From Adlercreutzia mucosicola DSM 19490 (GTDB lineage: Bacteria > Actinomycetota > Coriobacteriia > Coriobacteriales > Eggerthellaceae), in assembly GCF_000422625.1 (NCBI RefSeq), contig NZ_AUGK01000007.1:83043-147042 (forward strand): a stretch of DNA of 64,000 nt, in the 5' to 3' direction. This document shows positions 17,093-24,977 of the stretch, piece by piece. Under the pieces are notes generated by a model. The model was not told the origin of the DNA, searched no databases, and saw only the letters and a list, made by a program, of their open reading frames with translations. Both the position numbers and the translations under genes were made by a program. The stretch's first letter is position 1. Each line of letters opens with the position of its first letter.

Positions 17093-18769
17093 ATGGCCTT
17101 CGGAGCGACGCTCGATGCGGCTGTCGACTCGGCAGCGGCGCGCAAGGCGCGCGGCGCCTTCTTCACTCCTCCGGAAATAGCGCGGTACATTGCGCGGTGG
17201 GCGATCCGCCGGGGTGATGAAAGGGTCTTGGAGCCCTCCTGCGGCGAGGCGCAGTTCCTCATCGAGGCGGCTCGGCACGCCTCCGATCTTGATCGGGCCC
17301 CCTCGGGTCGGTCGATCACGCTCGTTGGCTGCGAGTTGCACGGGGAAACCGCTCGCGCAGCCCGGCGCCGGGCGTTGTCTGAGGGTGTGAGCTGCACGGT
17401 GCGCGTGGGGGACTTTCTCTGCGAAGAGCCGCGGGCGACGTTTGACGCGGTCATCGGAAATCCGCCCTATGTGCGATTCCAGAAGATCACTGCCGACCAG
17501 CGAGAGGCCATTGACGTCATCGCCCGTCGCAGCGGTGTCGCCGTTAGCGCTCTCACCTCGCTCTGGATGCCCTTCGTCCTGCATGCCGCCGCATTTCTGA
17601 AGCCCGGTGGTCGTTTGGGGATGGTGCTTCCCGCCGAGCTTTTGTCGGTCAACTACGCCGCCTCGCTGCGCCAGTTCCTGCTGGATTCTTTCTCATCGGT
17701 GAGGCTCGTTACCTTCGAGGAGGCAGTCTTCCCGGAAGTTCAGGAGGAAGTGGTGTTGCTCTTGGCCGATGGGTGGCACTGCGGCTCGTCAGCGGCCATA
17801 GCCTGGCAGCAGTGCGCCGACCTCGAGGGCCTCTCGTCCCCATCGCTCGCGATGTTCTCGCCGCTGCATGCTGGGGCCCGTTGGTCGGGCCTGTTCGCCA
17901 CCAAAGACTCGCTTCAAGCGCTCGCGCGGTTGCAAGAGGACGGCCTGTTCGGTTCCCTGGAGCAGTGGGGCCGCATCGCCTTGGGCGGCGTGACGGGAAA
18001 GAACAGCTTCTTTGTGCTCAGTGCTTCCGAGAAAGAGCAGTGGGGCCTGCTCGATTCCGATGTGGCGCCGTTGTGCCCTCCCGGCTCCAAGCACCTGAGG
18101 CGCCTGAGTTACACCGCCGCCGCCCATCGGGCCGCCTGTGCCGAGGGGCGCGGCGTCTATCTGTTTCGCCCATCGGATAGGCCGTCGGATGCCGCTCTTC
18201 GCTATATCGAACGGGGGGAAGAGCAGCTCGTGCACACAGCCTACAAGTGCAGAGTGCGCTCTCCCTGGTGGCGGGTGCCCCTGCCGGCGATCCCCGATGC
18301 GTTCGTTACCTACATGAATGCCTACGGGCCGAGCATCTGCGCCAATGGGGCCGGGGTCGCGCTCTTGAACTCGTGCCACGGGCTGTACTTCCATGGGGAA
18401 ATCCAGCAGGCCCTGCGCGAGCTCTTGCCGATCGCGTGCCTCAATTCCGCAACGATGCTGGGGGCGGAGATAGAGGGCCGCTCCTATGGGGGCGGCATGC
18501 TGAAGCTGGAGCCCCGCGAGGCGGCGGCGCTCCCGGTGCCCTCTCCCCAACTGGTGGCCCGCTGTGCAAGCGAGTTGCGGGCCATTCGCCCCTATGTAGA
18601 GAAGGCTCTCGAGAAGCGTGACTTCGATGCCGCAGTGGCACTGGTGGACGCGATTCTCATCCCGGGCACGGGTGCGGATGAGGCCTCCTTTGCGCAGATG
18701 AAATCATGCGCCATCCTCATGCGCTTGCGACGGAAGAAGCGCTCTCAAGTGAAGAAGGTGGGGTCGTGA
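17093..18769 (+). CDS. Type II DNA adenine-N6 methyltransferase
   Basis: 558 residues. Motif X-like GAFFTPPEIARYIARW opens the catalytic domain, motif I is VLEPSCGEAQFLIEA, and motif IV is AVIGNPPYVRF, the NPPY typical of gamma-class N6-adenine methyltransferases. The last 250 residues probably hold the target-recognition part. The size and order fit the stand-alone type II enzymes of the TaqI/PaeR7I/XamI sort. Start ATG 17093 with AAGGAGGGG 6 bases upstream; longer upstream frames run through the intergenic region. The stop overlaps the start of the next gene (GTGA), so the pair is translationally coupled. Confidence 0.87.
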   Translation: MAFGATLDAAVDSAAARKARGAFFTPPEIARYIARWAIRRGDERVLEPSCGEAQFLIEAARHASDLDRAPSGRSITLVGCELHGETARAARRRALSEGVSCTVRVGDFLCEEPRATFDAVIGNPPYVRFQKITADQREAIDVIARRSGVAVSALTSLWMPFVLHAAAFLKPGGRLGMVLPAELLSVNYAASLRQFLLDSFSSVRLVTFEEAVFPEVQEEVVLLLADGWHCGSSAAIAWQQCADLEGLSSPSLAMFSPLHAGARWSGLFATKDSLQALARLQEDGLFGSLEQWGRIALGGVTGKNSFFVLSASEKEQWGLLDSDVAPLCPPGSKHLRRLSYTAAAHRAACAEGRGVYLFRPSDRPSDAALRYIERGEEQLVHTAYKCRVRSPWWRVPLPAIPDAFVTYMNAYGPSICANGAGVALLNSCHGLYFHGEIQQALRELLPIACLNSATMLGAEIEGRSYGGGMLKLEPREAAALPVPSPQLVARCASELRAIRPYVEKALEKRDFDAAVALVDAILIPGTGADEASFAQMKSCAILMRLRRKKRSQVKKVGS

Positions 18770-19614
18770 CTTCCTATCGGAAATTCGAGGACGTTATCAA
18801 CGCCTATTGGGAGGCCCGAGGAACGTGCGCGGCCGATCGCTCCTATTGGGACGAGGGTGGCTCACCCCTTTTGGAGACGGCGCTTTTGGAAGAGCTTCTC
18901 ACCAAATCGGTCCAAGATGGAGACAGCACGCAATCGGGGGGTTTGGCGAAGGCGCTCGATATGTGGATCGCCGAGGAGCTGAGAGCTGCCGGATTCGACG
19001 ACCAGGCGGTATGGCCGCGGCTCGCCAAGCCGCGCGTGCTCGACCCCTCGGTGCTGCGTTTCATCGGCTCCCTCGATCCGCGTACCGCCGAGGCGTGCTG
19101 CGCGGCACTACCCCGCTTCGCCAGTTCTGCCGCCAATGTGCTCGGATCAACCTACAACAAGCAGATTGACGTGGGTCTTTCGTCGTGGATGACGGGACCC
19201 GAGATCCTCATATCCACAAAGACCATGGGCTCGTCGTTCGGGAAGAATTTGTCAAACCGGTTCGAGGAGGCCTACGGGGATGCCAAGAATCTCAAGGGGC
19301 GCCACCCCTTGGCGACGCTCGGCTTCTTCTTCCTAGTGAATTCTTCCATTGTCGATGAACCGCGCATATTCGCGAAGGCCGTCACTATGCTGGAGAAGCT
19401 TCGGATGGAGGACGACGCCTACGATGCCACGTGTTTGCTGTTGGTCGATTGGGGCGAGGGAGGGCAACTTACGGTATCTCGCGAGAACGATCGTGTTCCA
19501 CTGTCGTTGTCGGCCTTGTCGTTCTTCGAAGAGGTGGTGCGCCTGACGCTTTTGCGCGCGGCTCCCGAAGCTCACGAACTTGCCCGCCTGAAGCGCATTG
19601 CCGCATCCGCTTGA
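18766..19614 (+). CDS. Probable type II restriction endonuclease
   Basis: 282 residues from GTG 18766, overlapping the methyltransferase stop by three bases. The centre (EILISTKTMGSSFGKNL, then the stretch up to LKGRHPLATLG) has the shape of a PD-(D/E)XK nuclease core: an acidic residue, then a Ser-Thr-Lys in place of the usual E-X-K. The resemblance to XamI/PaeR7I-type endonucleases is my impression and has not been searched. Partnership with the upstream methyltransferase is the main evidence. The 3' end overlaps antisense to the extended MerR frame (19469). Confidence 0.68.
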   Translation: MTSYRKFEDVINAYWEARGTCAADRSYWDEGGSPLLETALLEELLTKSVQDGDSTQSGGLAKALDMWIAEELRAAGFDDQAVWPRLAKPRVLDPSVLRFIGSLDPRTAEACCAALPRFASSAANVLGSTYNKQIDVGLSSWMTGPEILISTKTMGSSFGKNLSNRFEEAYGDAKNLKGRHPLATLGFFFLVNSSIVDEPRIFAKAVTMLEKLRMEDDAYDATCLLLVDWGEGGQLTVSRENDRVPLSLSALSFFEEVVRLTLLRAAPEAHELARLKRIAASA

Positions 19615-20758
19615 CGCGGTTTCCCGATTCGGTGAAGGAGGGCTCGATGGCTTTGGGCAAGCAGGGGTTGGAGCCTATCGAGCACGGCATTCCGCCGGTG
19701 TTCGATGGACGGTCGGAGGTGCTCGTGTTGGGCGCTATGCCCTCGCCTGCCTCGCGGCCCAGAAGCTGCCCTCCACAAGCCCGGCCAACGCCGCCTGGTC
19801 GTTGTCGCGGCTCGTTGAGGCCTACCGTCCCGTGGCCGAGGCGGTGACTCGCTTCGAGCCGTCGGTGCTGGACGTGTCCGTGGTGGTGGCGCTGGAACGG
19901 GCCATCGCCGCCGTCGGCACGCCGCTCGACAGACTCATGCGCCGCGCCGTCCCCTTCCCGCTTCTCGATGGGCACGTAGAGCACCTCGATGTCGCAGCCC
20001 TCGCCGTCGAGGTTTAGGAGCATGGGCATAATGAGGATGTCGCCGCGAATGGCGAGGTTGTGGGCCTTCAGATAGGCGAACAGATCGTCGAAGGTTTCCT
20101 TGCGCACGGATTCCTCGCGGGTAACGGTGCGGCGGAAGCGCACGCAGCGGCCCAGTTCCAAGCGTTTGACTCGCTGCTGGGCATAGTCGGAGAGGAAGTG
20201 GCGCTCTTCCACCGAGGCGATGTTGATGTAGTCGGGGTCGACCGCCGGGCTTTCGTCCAGAAGATTCTCGCGCGAGATGATGCGGGCGCAGCTGGTGATG
20301 CTGAGCAGTTCGTAGTACTCGGCGAGCAGCTTCTCATTTTCCAACGAGACGGTGAAGTCGCGCCCGTGGGAGGCGTTGACGTACAGTTGGTCGGGTATGG
20401 ATACGATTTTGAAGTCGATGCCGCCATCGGATTCCAGTACGTCCAGAACGCTGGCGATGCGACGCTGGCGGTATTCCAAAAGCACGCGCTCGCGGTCGAG
20501 ACGATCCTGCTGCTCCTGCAGCGATTGGCGGAATTCCGCCGTATCCTGCTTGGCATCCAGCATCTCGATGGCCTCGCTGATGCTGAAGCCGTACTGCAGG
20601 AGCACGCGAAACGCGTTGGAGCGAAAGGCGTCTTCGGGGGTGAACACGCGGTAGCCGTTCTCCATGCGATCGGACAGCACAAGCCCGTGCTTCTCGTAAA
20701 AGCGAATCTTCGATTGGGTCATGCCGGTCATGGCGGCGAATTGTTTCATCCGATACAT
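19469..20758 (-). CDS. MerR-family regulator with abnormal C-terminal extension
   Basis: Residues 1-70 are a MerR winged helix-turn-helix (MYRMKQFAAMTGMTQSKIRF), followed by a long helix (DTAEFRQSLQEQQDRLDRE) and an effector-like domain of about 150 residues that ends near VLYVPIEKRE (about 19958). From there the frame stays open for another 160 residues of His/Arg/Gly-rich sequence that is simply the antisense of the glycosylase remnant and of the restriction gene's 3' end. The native stop was most likely lost in the deletion that made the remnant. Start at 20758 because GGGGAGGA lies 5 bases upstream. Target unknown; the flavoprotein operon upstream is a candidate. Confidence 0.75.
   Translation of the reverse strand: MYRMKQFAAMTGMTQSKIRFYEKHGLVLSDRMENGYRVFTPEDAFRSNAFRVLLQYGFSISEAIEMLDAKQDTAEFRQSLQEQQDRLDRERVLLEYRQRRIASVLDVLESDGGIDFKIVSIPDQLYVNASHGRDFTVSLENEKLLAEYYELLSITSCARIISRENLLDESPAVDPDYINIASVEERHFLSDYAQQRVKRLELGRCVRFRRTVTREESVRKETFDDLFAYLKAHNLAIRGDILIMPMLLNLDGEGCDIEVLYVPIEKREGDGAAHESVERRADGGDGPFQRHHHGHVQHRRLEASHRLGHGTVGLNEPRQRPGGVGRACGGQLLGREAGEGIAPNTSTSDRPSNTGGMPCSIGSNPCLPKAIEPSFTESGNRVKRMRQCASGGQVRELREPRAKASGAPPLRRTTRPTTTVEHDRSREIP
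19647..19957 (+). pseudogene. Deletion derivative of a glycosylase-NAD(P)HX epimerase fusion gene
   Basis: The first 37 codons (EPIEHGIPPVFDGRSEVLVL, then GAMPSPAS) match the intact fusion gene at 27227-28513. At about 19758 the frame changes and the sequence jumps to the equivalent of its residue 142 (KLPSTSPANAAWSL), continuing to the first helix of the epimerase part (LERAIAAVGTPLDRLMRR) and ending at 19957. About 105 codons are missing inside and the whole epimerase core at the end. The remnant runs tail to tail into the MerR gene. Confidence 0.82.
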
Positions 20759-20790
20759 GGTCTTCCTCCCCAAGACGCGTGGATGGTGCG

Positions 20791-20822
20791 GCTTATCCTA
20801 GCGCATAGGCGCTAGGATAAGC
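20791..20822. promoter_or_regulatory. Perfect 14-bp dyad upstream of the merR gene
   Basis: GCTTATCCTAGCGC (20791-20804) and its exact complement (20809-20822) around ATAG. It lies 33 bases before the MerR start codon. It is a candidate MerR operator, as the family binds long dyads between -35 and -10. A terminator role is less likely since no T run follows on the minus strand. Confidence 0.6.
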
Positions 20823-20850
20823 CGTGATGGAGCGACCGAGCCTTGGCGCG

Positions 20851-20892
20851 GGAAGCCCCCGGCCAGTCGTGAGAGACCGACCAGGGGCTTCC
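20851..20892 (-). terminator. Hairpin after the cytochrome gene
   Basis: 9-bp stem GGAAGCCCC (20851-20859) with its complement (20884-20892), just downstream of the cytochrome stop on the minus strand. The 24-base loop and lack of a T run make it a weak candidate. Confidence 0.4.
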
Positions 20893-20915
20893 GGGGGAAG
20901 GCTCGGCGCGCCGGC

Positions 20916-21317
20916 CTACAGGAACAGCGAGTCCTCGTGGTAATCGGATCCCTCGGCCGAATAGGCATGACAGTTCGCGCACCAGTTCCGCGTTACCTCT
21001 TGCCCCTTCTCATGGCAGTTATCGCAGGAATTGTAGCCGCCGTGAATGGAGGCGTGCGGGTTCCATTGGCCCAGGTCGGCCGTTTGCGCGGCATGGGCCT
21101 CGTAAGATCCGCCGTGGCAGGCGAGGCACGCCTCGTTGGATACGTAGGGGCCGGTGGGATCGGTAGGGTCGGCGGCCTGCTCGGTGGCGCCGGTATCGGC
21201 TATGTTGGTCTTGCTGGAGTCGGCGGCCGGCGCGCAGCCCACGGCAGCCAAGGCGGCCACGAGGGCCATGGTGCTCAGCGCGATAAGCGCCTTCGTGCTC
21301 ATGTTCGATTTACGCAT
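20916..21317 (-). CDS. Exported triheme cytochrome c lipoprotein
   Basis: 133 residues: signal with lipobox-like AAVGC, a Thr/Asp-rich linker, then three CXXCH heme motifs (ACLACHGG, SCDNCHEK, WCANCHAY) with extra His residues that could be distal ligands. It is the probable electron donor to the flavoprotein encoded just upstream: the two genes overlap by 8 bases (21310-21317). In flavocytochrome fumarate reductases the two parts are one chain; here they are separate. ATG 21317 behind GGAGGC. Confidence 0.9.
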   Translation of the reverse strand: MRKSNMSTKALIALSTMALVAALAAVGCAPAADSSKTNIADTGATEQAADPTDPTGPYVSNEACLACHGGSYEAHAAQTADLGQWNPHASIHGGYNSCDNCHEKGQEVTRNWCANCHAYSAEGSDYHEDSLFL

Positions 21318-23025
21318 TGCTGCCTCCGTTCACCATATGGTCTGCGGCCACGTACCCGAAGGTGGCGGCGCGGCCGACCGACGTGCCGGGAATGTGGCGC
21401 GGATAGTTCCCCGCATAGAAGCTGCCCGAAGCGTTGCCTGTGGCGTACAGGCCCTCGATGGGGGCGCCGGCGGTGTCGAGCACCTGGGCGTTCCCGTTGA
21501 TGGCCAAGCCGCCCACGGTGGCGAGAATCACGTTGCACGTGAGCAGCGCATAGTAGGTGCCCCCGGTAAAGGGCTGGTTGTTGCCCGTGTAGCGGTAGTA
21601 TTCCGGGTCGCGCTCAACGTTATCGGCGAACAGCTGGTTGTACTCGTTGATGGTGGCTTCGAGGGCCGCGCCGTCGATGCCCGCCTTGCTCGCCACTTCG
21701 GCGATGGAGCCGGCGCGGAACAGATGCCCCTTGGCCTCGTCGCGGTCAAGCTGGGCCGCCGCTGCCTCGCCGCCTTTTTCCAAGGCGCTGGCGATCATAG
21801 CTTCGTCGAAGATGCAGAAGCAAGTGTGGCCGCGCCGGATCTGCAGGTTCATGGCGTTGCCGGCGTACTGTCGCGGGTTGTTCTCGTTTGTGAAGCGCTT
21901 GCCTTCCTCAGTGACCATAATGCCCCAGTTCATCGCTCCGGGGAAGTACACGCGCTTTTCCACGAACGTGGAGGGCGTGGCGTTGCTGAAGTTCATCACC
22001 GGTTGCGGCAGTGAGTCCATCTCGGCGCCCACGGCCAGCCCCATCATGTGCCCGTCGCCGGTCGTACCCCAGCTGGGGTTCCACCATGAGGAGTACTGGT
22101 AGTCCTCGGGCCGCACCCAGGCCTGCATCATCTCGGGATTCGCGTCGTATCCGCCGGTGGCCAAAAGCACGCCCTTGCTGGCGTTGATGCGCGTGTAGCC
22201 CTCGGTGGTCTTGGCGATGGCGCCGGTCACGCGGTCCCCCTCTTTCACCAGCTGCACGGCGGGGGTTGAATAGCGCACCTTCCAGTTGGGGTACATGGAG
22301 CCGGCTTTCAGCAGGTCCTCGCACACGTGCAGGCCGAACAGCCACGTCTTCGAGATGCCCTCGGGCATTTTGAAGTTCACGTAGGAGTCGATGACGGGAA
22401 AACCGTTGAAGTTGGGCGCCTGGTCGAACTTGTAGATCTGCCAGCCGGTGCCCGTCTTGTCGAACATGGCCTGCCAGAAATCGGCCACCTCGCCGGAGTG
22501 CTTCACGTAGGAGGTGATCACCTCCGGATCGGCGCGCCAGTCGCTCGCGCGCAGAATCTCGTCGATAAGCTGGGCGTCATCGATCTCGATGCCCTGCTCC
22601 TTTTGGAAGGTGGCCTGGGTGGCGCCGAAGCTCTCCCAGGCAGAGCGCCCCTCGGTCATCTTCTCGATCATCAGCACTTGGGCGCCTTCCTCGGCAGCCT
22701 TCAAGCTGGCCATGATGCCGCCGATGCCCGCGCCGATGATCAGCACCTCGGTGTCCTCAGTGGCCACGATCTCGTCGTCGGCGATGGTGCGGCCCTCGAA
22801 GGCTACCGGCCCGTGGGGGCCAGGGCAATCCGCTTTGCGCATGGGCAGCAGCGAGGCGTCCTCGCCCAGGACCCCCGAATACGGGTTTTCCGGCGCGGCC
22901 TCGCCGGCCGCAGCTGGCTCGTCGGCAAAGGCCGCCGAAGCTCCTCCGAGCGCCAGGGCCCCGGCCATGCCGGTGACCCCCGCGCCTTTGAGGAAATCAC
23001 GCCGCGATAGATTGCTCTTGGTCAT
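21310..23025 (-). CDS. Tat-exported FAD-dependent reductase, cytochrome-linked
   Basis: 571 residues from ATG 23025 (GAAGGAGGG upstream). Twin-arginine signal SRRDFLKGAG, then FAD motif GAGIGGIMASLKAAEEGA, substrate/FAD region TTGDGHMMGLAVGA, and the C-terminal FAD contact ATGNASGSFYAGNYP. It belongs to the fumarate/urocanate reductase flavoprotein superfamily without an FMN-binding or heme domain. The overlap with the triheme cytochrome gene marks them as one operon for a periplasmic-type respiratory reductase. Unlike the other three flavoproteins here it has no divergent LuxR gene; the nearest regulator is the MerR gene downstream. Acceptor unknown. Confidence 0.9.
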   Translation of the reverse strand: MTKSNLSRRDFLKGAGVTGMAGALALGGASAAFADEPAAAGEAAPENPYSGVLGEDASLLPMRKADCPGPHGPVAFEGRTIADDEIVATEDTEVLIIGAGIGGIMASLKAAEEGAQVLMIEKMTEGRSAWESFGATQATFQKEQGIEIDDAQLIDEILRASDWRADPEVITSYVKHSGEVADFWQAMFDKTGTGWQIYKFDQAPNFNGFPVIDSYVNFKMPEGISKTWLFGLHVCEDLLKAGSMYPNWKVRYSTPAVQLVKEGDRVTGAIAKTTEGYTRINASKGVLLATGGYDANPEMMQAWVRPEDYQYSSWWNPSWGTTGDGHMMGLAVGAEMDSLPQPVMNFSNATPSTFVEKRVYFPGAMNWGIMVTEEGKRFTNENNPRQYAGNAMNLQIRRGHTCFCIFDEAMIASALEKGGEAAAAQLDRDEAKGHLFRAGSIAEVASKAGIDGAALEATINEYNQLFADNVERDPEYYRYTGNNQPFTGGTYYALLTCNVILATVGGLAINGNAQVLDTAGAPIEGLYATGNASGSFYAGNYPRHIPGTSVGRAATFGYVAADHMVNGGSNA

Positions 23026-23165
23026 GGAGATCCCTCCTTCTCTCGGTTGAGATTTCGCGCATCTTCTTCCAATCACGTGCACAAAATCGACACAACCCGA
23101 GGTTAAACCCTCAACCTAGTTGAGGGTCAAGAGAGATTTCCAAAAAAGCTTCGGCCTCTTTTTGC

Positions 23166-24152
23166 CTATCCCTTCCGTACCCTGTCGGGAAGGCCCGCTT
23201 CGGGGATGTGCAGGGTGCCCGCTTTCTCGCGGCGGCGCAGGTCCCACAGCATGAGTGCCGCCACGGCCAGCAGGGGCAAGCCGCCCACGATACCCGTGCA
23301 CAAGGGCCCCACGAAGGGGCTGCCGCCGGTGAGCGAGAAGAGCACGGCGAGGTTGACCGACCCGTTTAGCGCGCCGTGGCCGATGGCCGCCGCGAAGGTG
23401 GAGCCGGTGCGGATGGTCACATAGCTGAGGAACACGGCCAAAACCACGCACCAGGCGCACATTGCCAGGATGCCGCCCCAAGGCTCGGTGGGATAGCCCG
23501 TGCCGTAGTTATGGCCCAACGCCACGACGGGCGCATGCCACAGGCCCCAAATCACACCGGTAATCAGCAGGGTGGGCACGATGGGCAGGCGTGTGGCCAT
23601 CTTCGGCAGCAAGTAGCCGCGCCAGCCCCATTCCTCGCCGAACGTGGTGACGATATTGAGAACTGGCGCGATGGCGCAGGCTCCCAGCAGGGGCAGCACC
23701 AGCAGGAGGGGGTTGGCGTCGGCCATATCGAAGGCGGACAGGGAGGCACTGTCGGCGCCGGCCTGCACGGCGGCCGCGCGCTGGGCCTCCATGAATACCG
23801 AGGCCGCCGGGTCGAAGTCGCCCGGGAACAGGAGGAAGTACACGGCGGCGCCGGCGATCACGAGCAGCGTGGGCCCGAACCAGGCCACGGCGAACCAGGG
23901 CAGCGACTGACGTGCCGGCTTGGGCTTCATCACGCAGTTCGCAAAGCCCTCGCCGGTGACGAGGCGCGTGATGACCACGCCGAGGGCGGGGAAGAACATG
24001 GTGACGGCTACAACCACCGTATAGGTCAACTCGGGGGAGACGAAGGCGCTGGTGTCGGGCGCCTCTCCCAGGGCAATGGGGTACACCACGAGGAAATCGT
24101 AGAGGTATGTGATGGCGAAGGTGACGGCGAGGAAGATGAGAGCGCGTTTCAT
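23166..24152 (-). CDS. CPBP-family intramembrane metalloprotease
   Basis: 328 residues, about eight hydrophobic helices. The CAAX-protease/bacteriocin-processing motifs are visible: EEWGWRGYLLP (motif 1, EExxxR), WHAPV (motif 2 His), and a His in IGHGALNGSVN. Start ATG 24152 has AGGAGG 6 bases upstream. It is divergent from the GntR gene at 24247 across a strong dyad, and so is likely under its control. The natural substrate is unknown; self-immunity and envelope stress are common roles in the family. Confidence 0.87.
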   Translation of the reverse strand: MKRALIFLAVTFAITYLYDFLVVYPIALGEAPDTSAFVSPELTYTVVVAVTMFFPALGVVITRLVTGEGFANCVMKPKPARQSLPWFAVAWFGPTLLVIAGAAVYFLLFPGDFDPAASVFMEAQRAAAVQAGADSASLSAFDMADANPLLLVLPLLGACAIAPVLNIVTTFGEEWGWRGYLLPKMATRLPIVPTLLITGVIWGLWHAPVVALGHNYGTGYPTEPWGGILAMCAWCVVLAVFLSYVTIRTGSTFAAAIGHGALNGSVNLAVLFSLTGGSPFVGPLCTGIVGGLPLLAVAALMLWDLRRREKAGTLHIPEAGLPDRVRKG

Positions 24153-24174
24153 GGGGTACCTCCTGGAGCAATTT

Positions 24175-24221
24175 TGTTCTATTGAAGCTATAACAATTTC
24201 TGTTATAATACGAATAGAACA
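24175..24221. promoter_or_regulatory. Nested 47-base dyad with promoter, GntR operator candidate
   Basis: Two inverted repeats share one centre (24198): outer TGTTCTATT (24175-24183) with its complement (24213-24221), inner TATAACA (24189-24195) with its complement (24201-24207). On the plus strand TTGAAG (24182-24187), 16 bases, TATAAT (24204-24209) forms a promoter for the gntR gene within the dyad, so binding would block it. The divergent protease promoter must overlap too. Confidence 0.72.
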
Positions 24222-24246
24222 GAAAGTCAAGAGAAAGGGGAGCGCC

Positions 24247-24735
24247 ATGATGCTCGCCGTGGACGGGGCCCTGGAAGAGCCTCTGTACCTGCAGATTCGC
24301 AACCAGATCGTGGCCGGTATCGCCACCGGTGAGCTGGAGCCCGGCCAGGCGCTGCCGTCGGTGCGCTCGCTGGCAAGCGACTTGGGCATCAACCTGCACA
24401 CGGTGAACAAGGCCTACGCCGTCCTGCGCGACGAGGGCTACGTGCGCATGCGGGGCCGCGCGGGCGCCGTCGTTGCCGACCCCGCCGCGGCCGATCGCGC
24501 CGATGCGGACGAGCGTGCCCAGGTGAAGATGGAAGACGAGTTGTTCAAGCTCGCCCTGGCCCACCGCGCCCGCGGGGGCGCGCGCGGCGCCTTCCTGGAG
24601 GCGGCGGCCGCCCAAGCCGCCCGCGCCTACGGCGTGATGGGCGCCTCCGTCGAAAGCGCCACGCCCGGCGCCTCCGCGGCGGACCGCCTCGCAACAGGGG
24701 CGTGCGGAATGCCTCTGCAGGGAGCGAGCGTGTAA
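24247..24735 (+). CDS. GntR-family regulator (YtrA type)
   Basis: 162 residues: winged helix-turn-helix (EPLYLQIRNQIVAGIATGEL, SVRSLASDLGINLHTVNKAY) and a short Ala-rich C-terminal tail rather than a ligand domain, as in the YtrA subgroup that controls ABC or membrane-protein operons. ATG 24247 with AAAGGGGAG upstream. It probably represses itself and the divergent protease, and possibly the DUF1648 protein downstream. Confidence 0.88.
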   Translation: MMLAVDGALEEPLYLQIRNQIVAGIATGELEPGQALPSVRSLASDLGINLHTVNKAYAVLRDEGYVRMRGRAGAVVADPAAADRADADERAQVKMEDELFKLALAHRARGGARGAFLEAAAAQAARAYGVMGASVESATPGASAADRLATGACGMPLQGASV

Positions 24736-24800
24736 TCGGGCGCAAAATTGCGGAAATGGTGCAAGCCCCGGCTCTGAAGGCCTCTCAAAAGCGGGAACCC

Positions 24801-24897
24801 CTCGAGTCGTGGCGCATGGTTTCGTTTTTGGTGCAGTTTGGCTCGATTCGACGTTTAGGGGCGACTCGAGATGCACCAAAACCGAAAAAATGCGCCA
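24801..24897. repeat. Interleaved inverted-repeat element
   Basis: A 26-base arm (24810-24835, contains TTTTTGGTGCA) pairs with 24872-24897 at 23 of 26 positions. Directly in front, CTCGAGTCG (24801-24809) pairs with CGACTCGAG (24862-24870). The two pairs interleave (5' arm 1, 5' arm 2, 3' arm 1, 3' arm 2), so they cannot both form as simple hairpins. It sits in the 242-base gap between the GntR and DUF1648 genes. Confidence 0.7.
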
Positions 24898-24977
24898 TCT
24901 GAGGGCATTCCGTCCGCCACTCGATCCGTGACGCCTCGTTGTATCTGCACCGGGTGCTACTGAGCGAAAGGAAAACC

